The notes under the pieces were generated by a model, which saw only the letters and a program-made list of their open reading frames with translations, was not told the origin of the DNA and searched no databases. Positions 1 through 9,987 of a DNA stretch of 64,000 nt are shown piece by piece; the stretch's first letter is position 1, and each line of letters opens with the position of its first letter. Where the stretch lies: positions 2,954,501-3,018,500 of the forward strand of contig NZ_CP054301.1 in NCBI RefSeq assembly GCF_013372285.1, read 5' to 3'. The translations under genes and the position numbers were made by a program. Source of the stretch: Marinomonas primoryensis. Lineage in GTDB: Bacteria; Pseudomonadota; Gammaproteobacteria; Pseudomonadales; Marinomonadaceae.

Positions 1-2208
1 ACAGGCCCATCTGACTTGCTAGCCACATTAAAGTTACACGTCGATATTTCTCAAATGTGGGATGGCCACTCTTTTTATCAGGCTAAATTAGCAGAGCAAA
101 AGCAACGCCACGCAAAATACCAAAATACAGCCTACAACTTAGAGCCCAATCTGAAAGAGTGCCCAGGTGGGCTAAGAGACATGCAAGTCATCGACTGGGT
201 TGCGAAGCGCCACTTACACACAAACAGACTAAGCGCCCTCATAGAAAAACACTTCTTATCAGAAGATGAATACATTCAACTCAAAGGTGCGGTAAGCCAT
301 TTATGGAGAATACGCTGGGCTTTGCACATAGTAGCAGGACGTAAAGAAGACAGACTCCTTTTTGACCATCAGCGCACACTTGCAAAACTGTTTGGATTTG
401 ACGACGACGACCTGAAGCGCAATGTTGAGCGCTTCATGCAAGGCTATTACCAAAGTGTTGCCGCCATCCAACAGCTTAACGACTTACTCCTGCAGCACTT
501 TGAAGAATCCTTTTTGACCAAAGACGCTGTCGCCCCTGTAGAAATCATCAACAATCATTTCCAGGTTGCTAACGGACAATTGGAAGCTCGCTCCACCACA
601 CTATTCCAAGATCATCCGTCTAGCATGCTTGAAATTTATGTTTTACTGGGCACTCATGAGAATATAAAAGGCATTCGCGCCAACACGATGAGACAGCTGC
701 GTGACAACCTAGAACTAGTCGACGACAATTTCAGAAACAATAAAACAAACACCGATCTTTTTTTAGACATCATATCAAGTCGCCACAACCTCACAAGTAT
801 CTTAAGATCGATGAAACACCTAGGCTTGCTTGGTCGATATTTACCAGAATTTGGCGCAATCATCGGTCAAATGCAACACGATCTTTTTCATATTTATACG
901 GTTGATGCACACACACTACAGGTAGTTGAAAATTTACGTCGCTTATGGCTGCCAGAGTACAAACAAAAATTCCCTATCTCGAGCCAAGCCATACGCCATA
1001 TCCAAAAAGTAGAATTAGTGTACATTGCAGGCCTGTATCATGACATTGCAAAAGGCCGTGGTGGAGACCATTCTGAATTAGGTTGCATCGATGCCCAAGC
1101 CTTCTGTGAACGTCACGGACTATCAAAGCAAGACACTGAACTTGTTGTTTGGCTGGTCAGAAACCACCTATACATGTCTGTTACAGCACAGCGCAAAGAC
1201 ATTTCAGATCCGGAAGTAATTTGGGAATTCGCCAGCTACGTCAAAGACCAAGAGCATTTAGACTATCTATTTATTCTCACCGTGGCTGATATTAATGCGA
1301 CCAATCCGACCATGTGGAACAGTTGGCGAGCATCGCTTATGCGTCAGCTATATTTAGAAACAAAGCGCGCACTGCGTCGAGGCTTAGACTTCCCTATCGA
1401 TGCCGATATGATAAGCGACGAACATAAACAACGCGCACTGGAAATTATTATCGAACGTAATGTCGATATTATGGAAGCAGAAAAAATTTGGGGATCGATT
1501 GAAGACGAGTATTTTATTCGCTCAAATGGTGACGAAATAGCCTGGAATACAGAAGCCATCTTACGCCATCGCCCAAGTGAAAAGCCTCTGATAGCAATTA
1601 CACCTTTAGGTGGACGCAATTTTTCTGGCGCCAGCAAAATATTCATCTACATGCCCATCAGCAAACACCTTTTTGCCGTTACTGCAGCAACCTTTGAACA
1701 GCTTGGCCTTACCATTTTGGACGCTAAAATAAGCCACACGACAGACAACTTCACTTTAGACAGTTTTGTTGTTATGGACAGTAATGACAACGACACCAAT
1801 CTATATCTAGACAAAGAGCGTATCACTCTTATTCGTAAAACACTGATGGAACAACTTGAAACACCATCAATGTATGAAAGCGTCGTTCAGCGCCACACAC
1901 CAAGAATTTTAAAAATATTCAACTCTCCGGCGACCGCACATTTTGTCAGCCAACCCGAAGAAGTGTGGTCTGCACTAGAAATAACCGCGCCAGATAGACC
2001 TGGGTTACTGGCTCTAGTAGGACAGTTTTTCATGAACAACAACATCATGCTTCATAAAGCAAAAATTGCCACACTCGGTGAACGTGTAGAAGATACTTTT
2101 TATATCACAGAAGAAAATGGCGACCTTATTACCGATACAGAAAACATGAATAGAATTTGCACTCTTTTAAAAGAGAAAATAGACCGTTTTTCTCAAGCGA
2201 TGGACTAA
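1..2208 (+). CDS. glnD: PII uridylyltransferase / uridylyl-removing enzyme, 3' part
   Basis: GlnD attaches UMP to PII nitrogen-signalling proteins when glutamine is low and removes it when glutamine is high. The reading frame is open from base 1, so the gene starts outside the window. About 735 residues remain of a family that usually has about 890, and the N-terminal nucleotidyltransferase active site is missing from view. Visible are the HD hydrolase motif (YHDIAKGRGGDHS, about nt 1036-1075) for UMP removal and two C-terminal ACT domains (about nt 1650-1800 and 1970-2130, with APDRPGLLALVG in the second) that sense glutamine. A TTG at 16 is only the first in-frame start-like codon here. The stop lies 6 bases before dapC, so the two are probably co-transcribed. 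Confidence 0.97.
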   Translation, partial: TGPSDLLATLKLHVDISQMWDGHSFYQAKLAEQKQRHAKYQNTAYNLEPNLKECPGGLRDMQVIDWVAKRHLHTNRLSALIEKHFLSEDEYIQLKGAVSHLWRIRWALHIVAGRKEDRLLFDHQRTLAKLFGFDDDDLKRNVERFMQGYYQSVAAIQQLNDLLLQHFEESFLTKDAVAPVEIINNHFQVANGQLEARSTTLFQDHPSSMLEIYVLLGTHENIKGIRANTMRQLRDNLELVDDNFRNNKTNTDLFLDIISSRHNLTSILRSMKHLGLLGRYLPEFGAIIGQMQHDLFHIYTVDAHTLQVVENLRRLWLPEYKQKFPISSQAIRHIQKVELVYIAGLYHDIAKGRGGDHSELGCIDAQAFCERHGLSKQDTELVVWLVRNHLYMSVTAQRKDISDPEVIWEFASYVKDQEHLDYLFILTVADINATNPTMWNSWRASLMRQLYLETKRALRRGLDFPIDADMISDEHKQRALEIIIERNVDIMEAEKIWGSIEDEYFIRSNGDEIAWNTEAILRHRPSEKPLIAITPLGGRNFSGASKIFIYMPISKHLFAVTAATFEQLGLTILDAKISHTTDNFTLDSFVVMDSNDNDTNLYLDKERITLIRKTLMEQLETPSMYESVVQRHTPRILKIFNSPATAHFVSQPEEVWSALEITAPDRPGLLALVGQFFMNNNIMLHKAKIATLGERVEDTFYITEENGDLITDTENMNRICTLLKEKIDRFSQAMD

Positions 2209-2214
2209 AAACCA

Positions 2215-3402
2215 ATGAACCCTCTTATACACTCTTTGCACCCATATCCTTTCCAAAAGCTTGCAGAGCTTCTAGAAGGGCTATCGCCAAACCCCGAAAA
2301 GCCCCTTATCAAATTAACCATTGGCGAGCCACAACACGAAGCACCAGCCATTGTGCTCGATACGCTTGCCAAAAGCTTAAGTGGTGTTAGCAAATACCCA
2401 AGCACCAAAGGTGAGCTACCATTAAGAAATGCCATGAGCGAATGGACAATACGTCGCTTTAAACTTGATAACCTCGATCCAGACACAGAGATCTTGCCAG
2501 TAACTGGGACTCGGGAAGCGCTTTTCGCCATCACTCAAACACTGGTTGGTGAAAAACAGAACTCGCTTGTTGTCAGTCCAAATCCTTTTTACCAAATTTA
2601 TGAAGGTGCTGGCATTCTAGCTGGAGCAGAACTTCATTTTCTACCTTGTGGCGCCGAAACGAACTACAAGGTTGATTACCAGCTCGTTGACGATAGTATC
2701 TGGCAGCGTTGCGAAGTGTTGTTCGTTTGCTCACCCAACAACCCAAGTGGCACCATTACCACATTAGACGAATACGCTTATCTCATAGAGAAAGCCAATA
2801 CCTTCAACTTTACTATCGTCGCCGATGAATGTTATTCAGAAATATACTTTGGTGATCAAGCTCCTCTAGGACTGCTTGAAGCATGCCAAATATTAGGACA
2901 CACAGATTATAATCACTGTTTGATTTTCCAGTCTCTTTCAAAACGCTCCAATCTACCGGGACTGCGCTCTGGTTTTGTTGCTGGCGACGCATCTATATTG
3001 AAACCCTTTTTACTTTATAGAACCTACCAAGGATGCGCCATGCCAATTCACCACCAAGACGCGTCTATCGCCGCTTGGAATGATGAAGAACATGTCATTA
3101 AAAATCGCGAGATATACACCCGTAAGTTTGATTCTGTTTTAGATATATTATCGCCTATTATGTCCGTCTCTAAACCTGAAGCAGGCTTTTACTTATGGCC
3201 TGAGCTGAACATGAAAGACGAAGATTTTTGCACTTTACTGTATCAAGAAGAGTCCGTTGTCGTCTTACCCGGAAGCTATTTAGGTCGAGAAGTGGATGGT
3301 ATAAACCCTGGCGACCGCCACATTCGTATGGCGTTAGTTGCCGAAGAATCTGAATGCGTTGAGGCAGCAAAGAGAATTAAAGACTTCCTCAGTCGCAGAT
3401 AA
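2215..3402 (+). CDS. dapC: N-succinyldiaminopimelate aminotransferase
   Basis: This is a fold-type I PLP aminotransferase that converts N-succinyl-2-amino-6-ketopimelate to N-succinyl-diaminopimelate, using glutamate, in the succinylase route to lysine and peptidoglycan DAP. The 395-residue length fits DapC. The PLP-binding lysine is K243 in SLSKRSNLPGLRSGF, preceded by the VCSPNNPSGT and VADECYSEIYF motifs. Its place between glnD and dapD is the same as in Pseudomonas, which makes DapC much more likely than another class I aminotransferase. It starts 6 bases after the glnD stop, with no strong ribosome-binding site visible, which suggests coupling to glnD. Confidence 0.93.
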   Translation: MNPLIHSLHPYPFQKLAELLEGLSPNPEKPLIKLTIGEPQHEAPAIVLDTLAKSLSGVSKYPSTKGELPLRNAMSEWTIRRFKLDNLDPDTEILPVTGTREALFAITQTLVGEKQNSLVVSPNPFYQIYEGAGILAGAELHFLPCGAETNYKVDYQLVDDSIWQRCEVLFVCSPNNPSGTITTLDEYAYLIEKANTFNFTIVADECYSEIYFGDQAPLGLLEACQILGHTDYNHCLIFQSLSKRSNLPGLRSGFVAGDASILKPFLLYRTYQGCAMPIHHQDASIAAWNDEEHVIKNREIYTRKFDSVLDILSPIMSVSKPEAGFYLWPELNMKDEDFCTLLYQEESVVVLPGSYLGREVDGINPGDRHIRMALVAEESECVEAAKRIKDFLSRR

Positions 3403-3450
3403 CACCATAGCAATCTGTTTATAAAGATAACTCAGTTGGAGAAACCACAC

Positions 3451-4488
3451 ATGAGCAACACAATCTTCGCGTTCGGTCTCGGTATCGGCACACAAAACAA
3501 AGAAGGCAATTGGCTAGAAGTTTTCTATTCAGCACCAAGCCTGAATCCAGAAAAAAGTACGCTGGATGCACTTTTAGAAAGCACCAATTATGAAGGTGGA
3601 AACGCGACACTTGTACTGGAAGAAGGCGATCTAAACCGCTTACACATGAACCTTTTAAAAGCGGGAAACATAGAACAGGCAGAGTTAGCTTCCCGTTTAA
3701 AAGCGTCTACTAAGCCCATTATTTTGTGCGTATTAGCCGCTGATGAAGCACCAAGTAACCCAGCAGAAGCGTACCTAAAACTTCAACTAATTTCGCACCG
3801 CTTAGTCAAACCTCACAATACAATATTAGATGGTATGTTTGGCCTACTGATCAATACCGCATGGACAAACGAAGGCCCTATCGATGTACGAGAGCTAGCA
3901 GATCGTCAACTAAGCGCACGCATGGAAGGCCGCACTATTGAAGTGTTTAGCGTTGATAAGTTCCCTAAAATGCTGAACTTCATTGTTCCTACTGGCATCC
4001 GTGTCGGTGATGCTGCACGTGTTCGTTTAGGCGCCCACCTAGCCGAAGGCACAACCGTTATGCATGAAGGTTTTGTTAACTTCAATGCTGGTACTCTTGG
4101 CTCTAGCATGGTGGAAGGCCGTATTTCTGCTGGCGTGGTCGTCGGTAATGGTTCTGATCTAGGTGGTGGCTGCTCCACAATGGGCACACTGTCTGGCGGT
4201 GGCAACATTGTCATTGGCGTTGGCGAAAAATGCTTGATTGGTGCTAATGCAGGCATTGGCATTGGTCTTGGTGATCGCTGTATCGTAGAGTCTGGTTTGT
4301 ATATCACAGCTGGCTCTAAAGTGGCCGTTCTGGATGAAAACAATCAAGTCGTTTCTACTGTCAAAGCACGCGAATTATCGGGCCAATCGGATCTTTTATT
4401 TCGTCGCAACTCAGAAACTGGTGCGATTGAATGCAAAACCAATAAGACAGCCATCGCACTAAACGAAGCGCTTCACGCTCATAACTAA
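3451..4488 (+). CDS. dapD: Tetrahydrodipicolinate N-succinyltransferase
   Basis: DapD transfers succinyl from succinyl-CoA to tetrahydrodipicolinate, the step before DapC. The 345-residue length matches the long Pseudomonas-type DapD rather than the shorter enterobacterial form. The central and C-terminal part (about residues 180-290) is a left-handed beta-helix of hexapeptide repeats, seen as the run of V-x-I-G-x-G-like and GGGCSTMGTLSGGG patterns. I chose ATG 3451 because GGAG lies about 8 bases upstream and the protein then begins MSNTIFAFGLGIG; an in-frame TTG at 3436 would add only five residues. It follows dapC by 48 bases on the same strand. Confidence 0.95.
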   Translation: MSNTIFAFGLGIGTQNKEGNWLEVFYSAPSLNPEKSTLDALLESTNYEGGNATLVLEEGDLNRLHMNLLKAGNIEQAELASRLKASTKPIILCVLAADEAPSNPAEAYLKLQLISHRLVKPHNTILDGMFGLLINTAWTNEGPIDVRELADRQLSARMEGRTIEVFSVDKFPKMLNFIVPTGIRVGDAARVRLGAHLAEGTTVMHEGFVNFNAGTLGSSMVEGRISAGVVVGNGSDLGGGCSTMGTLSGGGNIVIGVGEKCLIGANAGIGIGLGDRCIVESGLYITAGSKVAVLDENNQVVSTVKARELSGQSDLLFRRNSETGAIECKTNKTAIALNEALHAHN

Positions 4489-4514
4489 AAATAGAAAACT
4501 CTAATAACCAAGAA

Positions 4515-4544
4515 GCGCCATTTTGAGAGCACTTTAAATGGCGC
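4515..4544. repeat. Inverted repeat (hairpin) between dapD and yffB
   Basis: Perfect 9-bp arms GCGCCATTT (4515-4523) and AAATGGCGC (4536-4544) flank a 12-base loop. No T-run follows on the plus strand, so a simple intrinsic terminator is unlikely. It could be an attenuator, an mRNA-stabilising hairpin between the dap genes, or a protein site. Confidence 0.5.
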
Positions 4545-4560
4545 ATTGCGGAACAAATAA

Positions 4561-4905
4561 ATGATTGAAGTATTTGGCATCAAAAATTGCGATACCATGA
4601 AAAAAGCCTTTCGCTGGTTAGATGCAAACAACATTGCATACACCTTTCATGACTATAAGAAAGAAGGCTTAGATGAAGCTACTGCAAAAGCGTGGGTAGA
4701 CAAGCTCGGCTGGGAAAATATAATCAATAAACGCGGAACTACTTGGCGAAAACTTGAGGAAGAAACGAAAAACACCATGGACAATGAAAACGCCGTCCAC
4801 ATCATGGTTTCTCAATCCTCTATTATTAAACGCCCCCTATTAAAAATCGATGATTCGATTATTTTAGGCTTCAGTATTGATGAATACACCCAAAGGTTAC
4901 GTTAG
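4561..4905 (+). CDS. yffB: YffB/ArsC-family thioredoxin-fold protein
   Basis: A 114-residue ArsC/Spx-family protein. It begins MIEVFGIKNCDTMKKAFRWL, with a single N-terminal cysteine (C10) in the place of the ArsC active-site cysteine, then the HDYKKEGLD segment typical of YffB. The E. coli YffB gene is also next to dapE, which supports the assignment. True arsenate reduction is not implied: YffB lacks a proven substrate, and a glutathione-dependent thiol reductase role is the usual suggestion. Its TAG stop (4903-4905) overlaps the TAA stop of the opposite-strand lipoprotein gene. Confidence 0.85.
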   Translation: MIEVFGIKNCDTMKKAFRWLDANNIAYTFHDYKKEGLDEATAKAWVDKLGWENIINKRGTTWRKLEEETKNTMDNENAVHIMVSQSSIIKRPLLKIDDSIILGFSIDEYTQRLR

Positions 4906-5096
4906 CGTAAGACTGGAGTATAAATACGAGGGTTTGCTTTTCTCTGCGACATAGGCGTCACCGATGGCGTATAACCAGAAGATGGATTATCAGAACGGAT
5001 CACCGGGACGAAATACGATTCCTGAATAACTGGCTGCTGAAAAAGGCTACAACTAGCAGAAATCAAACCTAAGAATACAACAACACCTAATTTCAT
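4902..5096 (-). CDS. Small predicted lipoprotein, unknown function
   Basis: A 64-residue ORF with a hydrophobic leader (MKLGVVVFLGLISASC) ending in a cysteine where signal peptidase II could cut, although Ser at -3 is not the usual Leu. The rest is short, proline- and serine-rich and likely unstructured. The start at 5096 is supported by a strong AAGGTGGG ribosome site; a longer in-frame ORF reaching 5309 would run into dapE and is rejected. It is convergent with yffB, with the stop codons overlapping, and divergent from dapE. I do not recognise a family. Confidence 0.6.
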   Translation of the reverse strand: MKLGVVVFLGLISASCSLFQQPVIQESYFVPVIRSDNPSSGYTPSVTPMSQRKANPRIYTPVLR

Positions 5097-5172
5097 AATC
5101 CCACCTTTGTATGAATCTCCTGTTATAGTAACAGAATCATTCATAAGGTAGCGAAAACTAACACAAAGGTAA

Positions 5173-6321
<1,149 letters not shown>

Positions 6322-6334
6322 AACAAGTATCCAA

Positions 6335-6601
6335 ATGAGAGACTCTATCCATAAATTAGCGATGAAGCTAGGAAACAACCCTAGAGTAGCGCTTATAAAA
6401 ATGATTCAAGGCGGGTTAATTTTCGTCTTTGGAGTGCTCATACTTATGGTCGCAGATCGCGTCATTGCAGAATCTCTTGCTCAAGAAATTATGGCCTTAT
6501 TTGGACTAATACTTGCGGGATGCGGAGTGCTATGGACTCTCGTTGGCTACCTATCAATGAGTATTCTCAGAATTTATCACATGATTAAAAAGAAGGATTA
6601 A
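6335..6601 (+). CDS. Small two-helix membrane protein, unknown
   Basis: 88 residues with two hydrophobic segments (about 23-42 and 50-75) and a basic C-terminus (MIKKKD), consistent with an inner-membrane protein with both ends in the cytoplasm. It begins 13 bases after dapE and stops 4 bases before the next gene, so it looks like part of the same transcript. No family recognised. The start ATG 6335 has only a weak ribosome site. Confidence 0.65.
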   Translation: MRDSIHKLAMKLGNNPRVALIKMIQGGLIFVFGVLILMVADRVIAESLAQEIMALFGLILAGCGVLWTLVGYLSMSILRIYHMIKKKD

Positions 6602-6605
6602 TAGG

Positions 6606-6980
6606 ATGCAAACTGACATCGAAATATACACATTATCCTGCCCAACAGAAAAGATCATTGCTTGGCTTGAAGAAACATTCACTATAGTCAATAAAAGCGA
6701 ACCATCAAAATTGTGTTCAAAAATCACCATCAATTCGAATGGCAACGACATTGACGTGACAATTTTGAAGCAAGCGGCAGGTAAACGCTTTACCTCTATT
6801 TCTTTTGATTCGGATAAAACCCCTTGGGAAAATGACATCGACTGCGCCAGACAGGCTTTTAAGTCTCTTAATTGCGAAGTACGCTGTAATTTCGAAGCAT
6901 GGGAAGAAGAAGGAGACCAAGACCCTGATCAATGGTGGCAAATAAACGCATACGGTGAAGGTCCGTTTATTTGGAACTAG
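6606..6980 (+). CDS. Conserved-looking acidic protein, unknown
   Basis: A 124-residue soluble, acidic protein with no signal peptide. The C-terminus has a tryptophan- and glycine-rich motif (DPDQWWQINAYGEGPFIWN). The N-terminal half looks like a small alpha/beta domain. It lies 4 bases after the small membrane protein gene, which suggests the pair is made together. I do not recognise a function. Confidence 0.7.
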   Translation: MQTDIEIYTLSCPTEKIIAWLEETFTIVNKSEPSKLCSKITINSNGNDIDVTILKQAAGKRFTSISFDSDKTPWENDIDCARQAFKSLNCEVRCNFEAWEEEGDQDPDQWWQINAYGEGPFIWN

Positions 6981-7031
6981 GTTATCCGTAACAAAATACG
7001 CGGTACAGAAATATTAATAGAGACTTTATAC

Positions 7032-7412
7032 ATGCAAATCACACTTCTTAAAGGCAAGCTTCACATGGCCAGCGTAACGCAAGCTGAGTTATGGTATGAC
7101 GGTTCCTGCGCCATCGATAAAGACCTTGTAGAGCTCGCTGGATTCAGAGAATTTGAACAAATTGACATATACAATGTGGATAACGGCGAACGTTTTCACA
7201 CCTACGTGATATTAGCAGAATCCGGTTCAGGTACTATTTCAATGAATGGTGCAGCTGCAAGAAAAGTACAGGTAGGTGATCGCGTTATCATAGCCGCTTA
7301 TGGACAAATGGGCGAAGCAGAGGCCGATCAATTCAAACCTAAGCTGGTGTATTTAAATAAAGACAACAGTGTTGAGCGAACCACCAACACAATTCCAGTA
7401 CAAAAAAATTAG
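7032..7412 (+). CDS. panD: Aspartate 1-decarboxylase
   Basis: PanD makes beta-alanine for pantothenate and CoA. It is made as a proenzyme that cleaves itself between Gly24 and Ser25 to create a pyruvoyl cofactor; the WYDGSCAID cleavage motif is intact. The 126-residue length is normal. No panB or panC is adjacent. A strong hairpin terminator follows at 7443-7475. Confidence 0.97.
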   Translation: MQITLLKGKLHMASVTQAELWYDGSCAIDKDLVELAGFREFEQIDIYNVDNGERFHTYVILAESGSGTISMNGAAARKVQVGDRVIIAAYGQMGEAEADQFKPKLVYLNKDNSVERTTNTIPVQKN

Positions 7413-7442
7413 AGACATAAAACCCAGTAAAAAGACAAAAAA

Positions 7443-7475
7443 AAGCTCGCTCTATATATTGATAGAGCGAGCTTT
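7443..7475. terminator. Bidirectional intrinsic terminator between panD and tpx
   Basis: Perfect 13-bp stem, AAGCTCGCTCTAT (7443-7455) and ATAGAGCGAGCTT (7463-7475), with A-run before and T-run after, so it can end transcripts of both panD and the convergent tpx. Confidence 0.9.
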
Positions 7476-7486
7476 TTTAATGAACG

Positions 7487-7984
7487 TTACGCTAGTACAG
7501 CCAAAGCCGCTTCGTAATTAGGCTCATCTGCCGTTTCTGCTACTTGCTCTGTATAAATCACAGAACCTTTCTCATCCAATACCACAACAGCACGAGACAA
7601 AAGACCAGTAAGTGGGCCTGTTGAAAAAGTGAGACCGTAATCCGCACCAAACGTTGAACGGAAGCTAGATCCCGTATCAACATTATCAATACCTTCCGCG
7701 CCGCAAAAACGGGCGGCAGCAAAAGGTAAATCCGCTGACACACACACTACGTTTACACCTTTTAATGCCGACGCCGATTCATTAAATTTACGAACCGATG
7801 TTGCACACGTTGGCGTATCAACTGAAGGAAAGATATTCAGCACCAATTTGGCACCTTGATAATCTGCTAAAGTAGCAACGGATAAATCCGTTTTAACCAA
7901 TTCAAATGCTGGGGCCACAGAGCCTACAGCAGGAAGAGTACCAACAGTTTCAAAAGGATTACCTTTAAGTGTCACAGTTGTCAT
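7487..7984 (-). CDS. tpx: Thiol peroxidase
   Basis: Tpx is an atypical 2-Cys peroxiredoxin that reduces lipid and alkyl hydroperoxides with electrons from thioredoxin. The 165-residue protein has the peroxidatic Cys60 in FPSVDTPTCATS and the resolving Cys94 in ARFCGAEG, with the spacing typical of Tpx. It is convergent with panD and shares the terminator between them. The next gene upstream (cold-shock domain protein) is on the same strand with a 29-base gap. Confidence 0.97.
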   Translation of the reverse strand: MTTVTLKGNPFETVGTLPAVGSVAPAFELVKTDLSVATLADYQGAKLVLNIFPSVDTPTCATSVRKFNESASALKGVNVVCVSADLPFAAARFCGAEGIDNVDTGSSFRSTFGADYGLTFSTGPLTGLLSRAVVVLDEKGSVIYTEQVAETADEPNYEAALAVLA

Positions 7985-8013
7985 ACAAGACCTCTAAAAT
8001 AAAATAGTGAAAA

Positions 8014-8484
8014 TTAACCGCGAATAATAGAAACGTTTTCAGCTTGCTTGCCTTTTTCACCTTCAGTGACATAAAAACGGACTAACTGACCTTCAACAAG
8101 AAAGCGGCGACCACGACCTCGTATAGCACGGTAATGAACAAATACGTCATCGCCATTTTCCATTGTTAAAAAGCCGAACCCCTTTGAAGAATTAAACCAT
8201 TTTACTGTTCCCTGCTCACGGTCATCATCTTCATCTTCATCAGACTCGGAGTCGAAACCGACAGAACTAACCTTGCTAACCATAGCACCGACATAAACAG
8301 ATACTAGAACAAAGCCAAAGTATATTAGGAAATTCGCGCCTACTTCCTCTTTCAAAACCCCTGCAATTAGCAGAGGTACAATCAAAGCAATAACAAGGCT
8401 AACTATAAACGTGCGTAACGAAAAAAAAGCGGAACCAGCAGAAGACTCTTTATTATGCGAAACACTATCCTGATGATCATTCAT
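8014..8484 (-). CDS. Membrane-anchored cold-shock-domain protein
   Basis: 156 residues in three parts. Two hydrophobic helices (about 24-43 and 51-70) are followed by a very acidic linker (SDEDEDDD, 81-88) and a cold-shock domain (90-156). The RNA-binding motifs are intact: KGFGFL (101-106, RNP1) and DVFVHY (113-118, RNP2). Cold-shock domains bind single-stranded RNA or DNA. Here the topology would hold it at the cytoplasmic face of the inner membrane, which I infer. The order is opposite to the known CSD-DUF1294 proteins, in which the membrane part follows the CSD. No dedicated cold-shock 5' leader was recognised in the 288 bases upstream. Confidence 0.85.
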   Translation of the reverse strand: MNDHQDSVSHNKESSAGSAFFSLRTFIVSLVIALIVPLLIAGVLKEEVGANFLIYFGFVLVSVYVGAMVSKVSSVGFDSESDEDEDDDREQGTVKWFNSSKGFGFLTMENGDDVFVHYRAIRGRGRRFLVEGQLVRFYVTEGEKGKQAENVSIIRG

Positions 8485-8772
8485 AAAAGTATATCTCTTA
8501 TCAAATTAAATATTATTGTGAAGCGAGGCCCATTTTTAAAAATAGACTCCGTGTTAGTACAAAAGTGAATAAATAAATATTTTTACTAAACTCTTTTTGA
8601 AATTACCATGTGAAGCTAAAGAAGATAGTAGTAAAATACTTAACGTCTTTATGAGAGCAATTTTCACGCCACTCTTACATTTTACATGACCAATACTGGC
8701 GCCATATATTCGTATAGAACAGCTCATAAAATACGAGTTTAACTTAGTAAGGTTAACACACAGAAGGTATCT

Positions 8773-8985
8773 ATGAACACCTCACAAATCAACCAACGTA
8801 TAGACGAATTAGAATTCAAACTACAATTTCAAGAAGATACGATTGATAGTTTAAATCAGGTCCTAATCAGCCAACAAAAAGACATGCTTTTAATGAAAGA
8901 AAAGTTCGTCATGCTAGGAAAACAACTCGACTCTTATCGCCAACAACAACCTACTAACGATAGCGACAGGCCACCGCATTATTAA
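8773..8985 (+). CDS. slyX: SlyX family protein
   Basis: A 70-residue coiled-coil protein matching SlyX in length and in its conserved parts: RIDELEFKLQFQEDTIDSLN near the start and the terminal RPPHY. SlyX is widespread in gammaproteobacteria and has no settled function. It is convergent with rsmJ, with only 8 bases between the stop codons and no obvious terminator. Confidence 0.92.
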   Translation: MNTSQINQRIDELEFKLQFQEDTIDSLNQVLISQQKDMLLMKEKFVMLGKQLDSYRQQQPTNDSDRPPHY

Positions 8986-8993
8986 TAAGAAGA

Positions 8994-9803
8994 CTAGGCT
9001 GAAAGTGAATCGAGTGACTTTAAAACATAAATATCAAATCTTCCCGATTTACCTTCCAGTTGATACGTTGGCTCAGAATCATTTAAAAATGGAGCGCCTT
9101 TAGGGCGCTTCACGACCACTCGATATTCCGCTAGTTGCATAGCCTGATGCAAAAGATCATCAGCATCTAAATCTTTACCCACTAAATCCCTAAAAAAAGC
9201 CATTTCTTTTTTAGCCGCCGCTGACGACTTATCCGTGTGTGGATACATTGGATCTAAATACACCACATCAAATGTCACACTGGGGTCTATGCCTGTTATA
9301 TCAGTATCGAGCAAAGGCATTTTCGCCACAATTTCCGCAACTTCATGATGAAAGGAAGCGCGGTATAATCCATCTTGCAACATCGCTCTAACAAAACCAA
9401 CACGTTCACAAAGCGAGACTGAACACCCCAAACAAGCCAAGACAAAAGCATCTCTCCCCAAACCTGCCGTAGCGTCTAGAACCGATAAATTTGAACGCTT
9501 ATTTAAACCAACCGCCTTTGCAATATCCTGTCCTTTTCCGCCACCAAATCGTCGCCTATGATCCACTGCCCCTGATGTAAAATCTACATACACAGGTTTA
9601 GGAGCCCCTTTTCCTGTTTTGGCAATAGCGACACCATCTGGCGTTTTTAACAAAAGGTAATCATATTGCGATACAAATTTAATTGGCTCACGCAGTGAAA
9701 TAAAAGCAAGATTTAGAGACTGAGCCAATAAACGAGATTCTGATTCCAAAAACCTATCTGCAGTTGCAACAGCAATAGAATTAAGCAAAAGCATCTTCTC
9801 CAA
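8994..9803 (-). CDS. rsmJ: 16S rRNA (guanine-1516-N2)-methyltransferase
   Basis: RsmJ (formerly YhiQ) methylates G1516 of 16S rRNA using SAM. The 269-residue protein shows the family-specific [19 protein letters not shown] block, the SAM-binding motif [12 protein letters not shown] and the YLDPMYPH catalytic-type motif. It appears as its own transcription unit; the terminator upstream (9892-9919) belongs to uppP. Confidence 0.95.
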   Translation of the reverse strand: MEKMLLLNSIAVATADRFLESESRLLAQSLNLAFISLREPIKFVSQYDYLLLKTPDGVAIAKTGKGAPKPVYVDFTSGAVDHRRRFGGGKGQDIAKAVGLNKRSNLSVLDATAGLGRDAFVLACLGCSVSLCERVGFVRAMLQDGLYRASFHHEVAEIVAKMPLLDTDITGIDPSVTFDVVYLDPMYPHTDKSSAAAKKEMAFFRDLVGKDLDADDLLHQAMQLAEYRVVVKRPKGAPFLNDSEPTYQLEGKSGRFDIYVLKSLDSLSA

Positions 9804-9891
9804 AATACATCATCAAACAAAGCCCAAAAGAGTTAAGGTAAACATCGACTTATTAAGTTTTCGCAAACAAATTACTCAACGTCAAAATAGA

Positions 9892-9919
9892 AAAAAGCCT
9901 CTAAAACTAGAGGCTTTTT
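9892..9919 (-). terminator. Intrinsic terminator after uppP
   Basis: 12-bp perfect stem AAAAAGCCTCTA / TAGAGGCTTTTT with an AAAC loop, 69 bases beyond the uppP stop on the minus strand and followed by a T-run on that strand. Confidence 0.88.
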
Positions 9920-9987
9920 ATCTGAACCCAAAAAATTAACCATTGAGCAAGGCTCACTTCAGTCTACAAGGCCCTCAAGATAACCCT

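Noticed and set aside
3906..4343. 145-residue minus-strand ORF inside dapD
   Set aside because: Antisense shadow of dapD; composition rich in Pro and Ser and no ribosome site or family.
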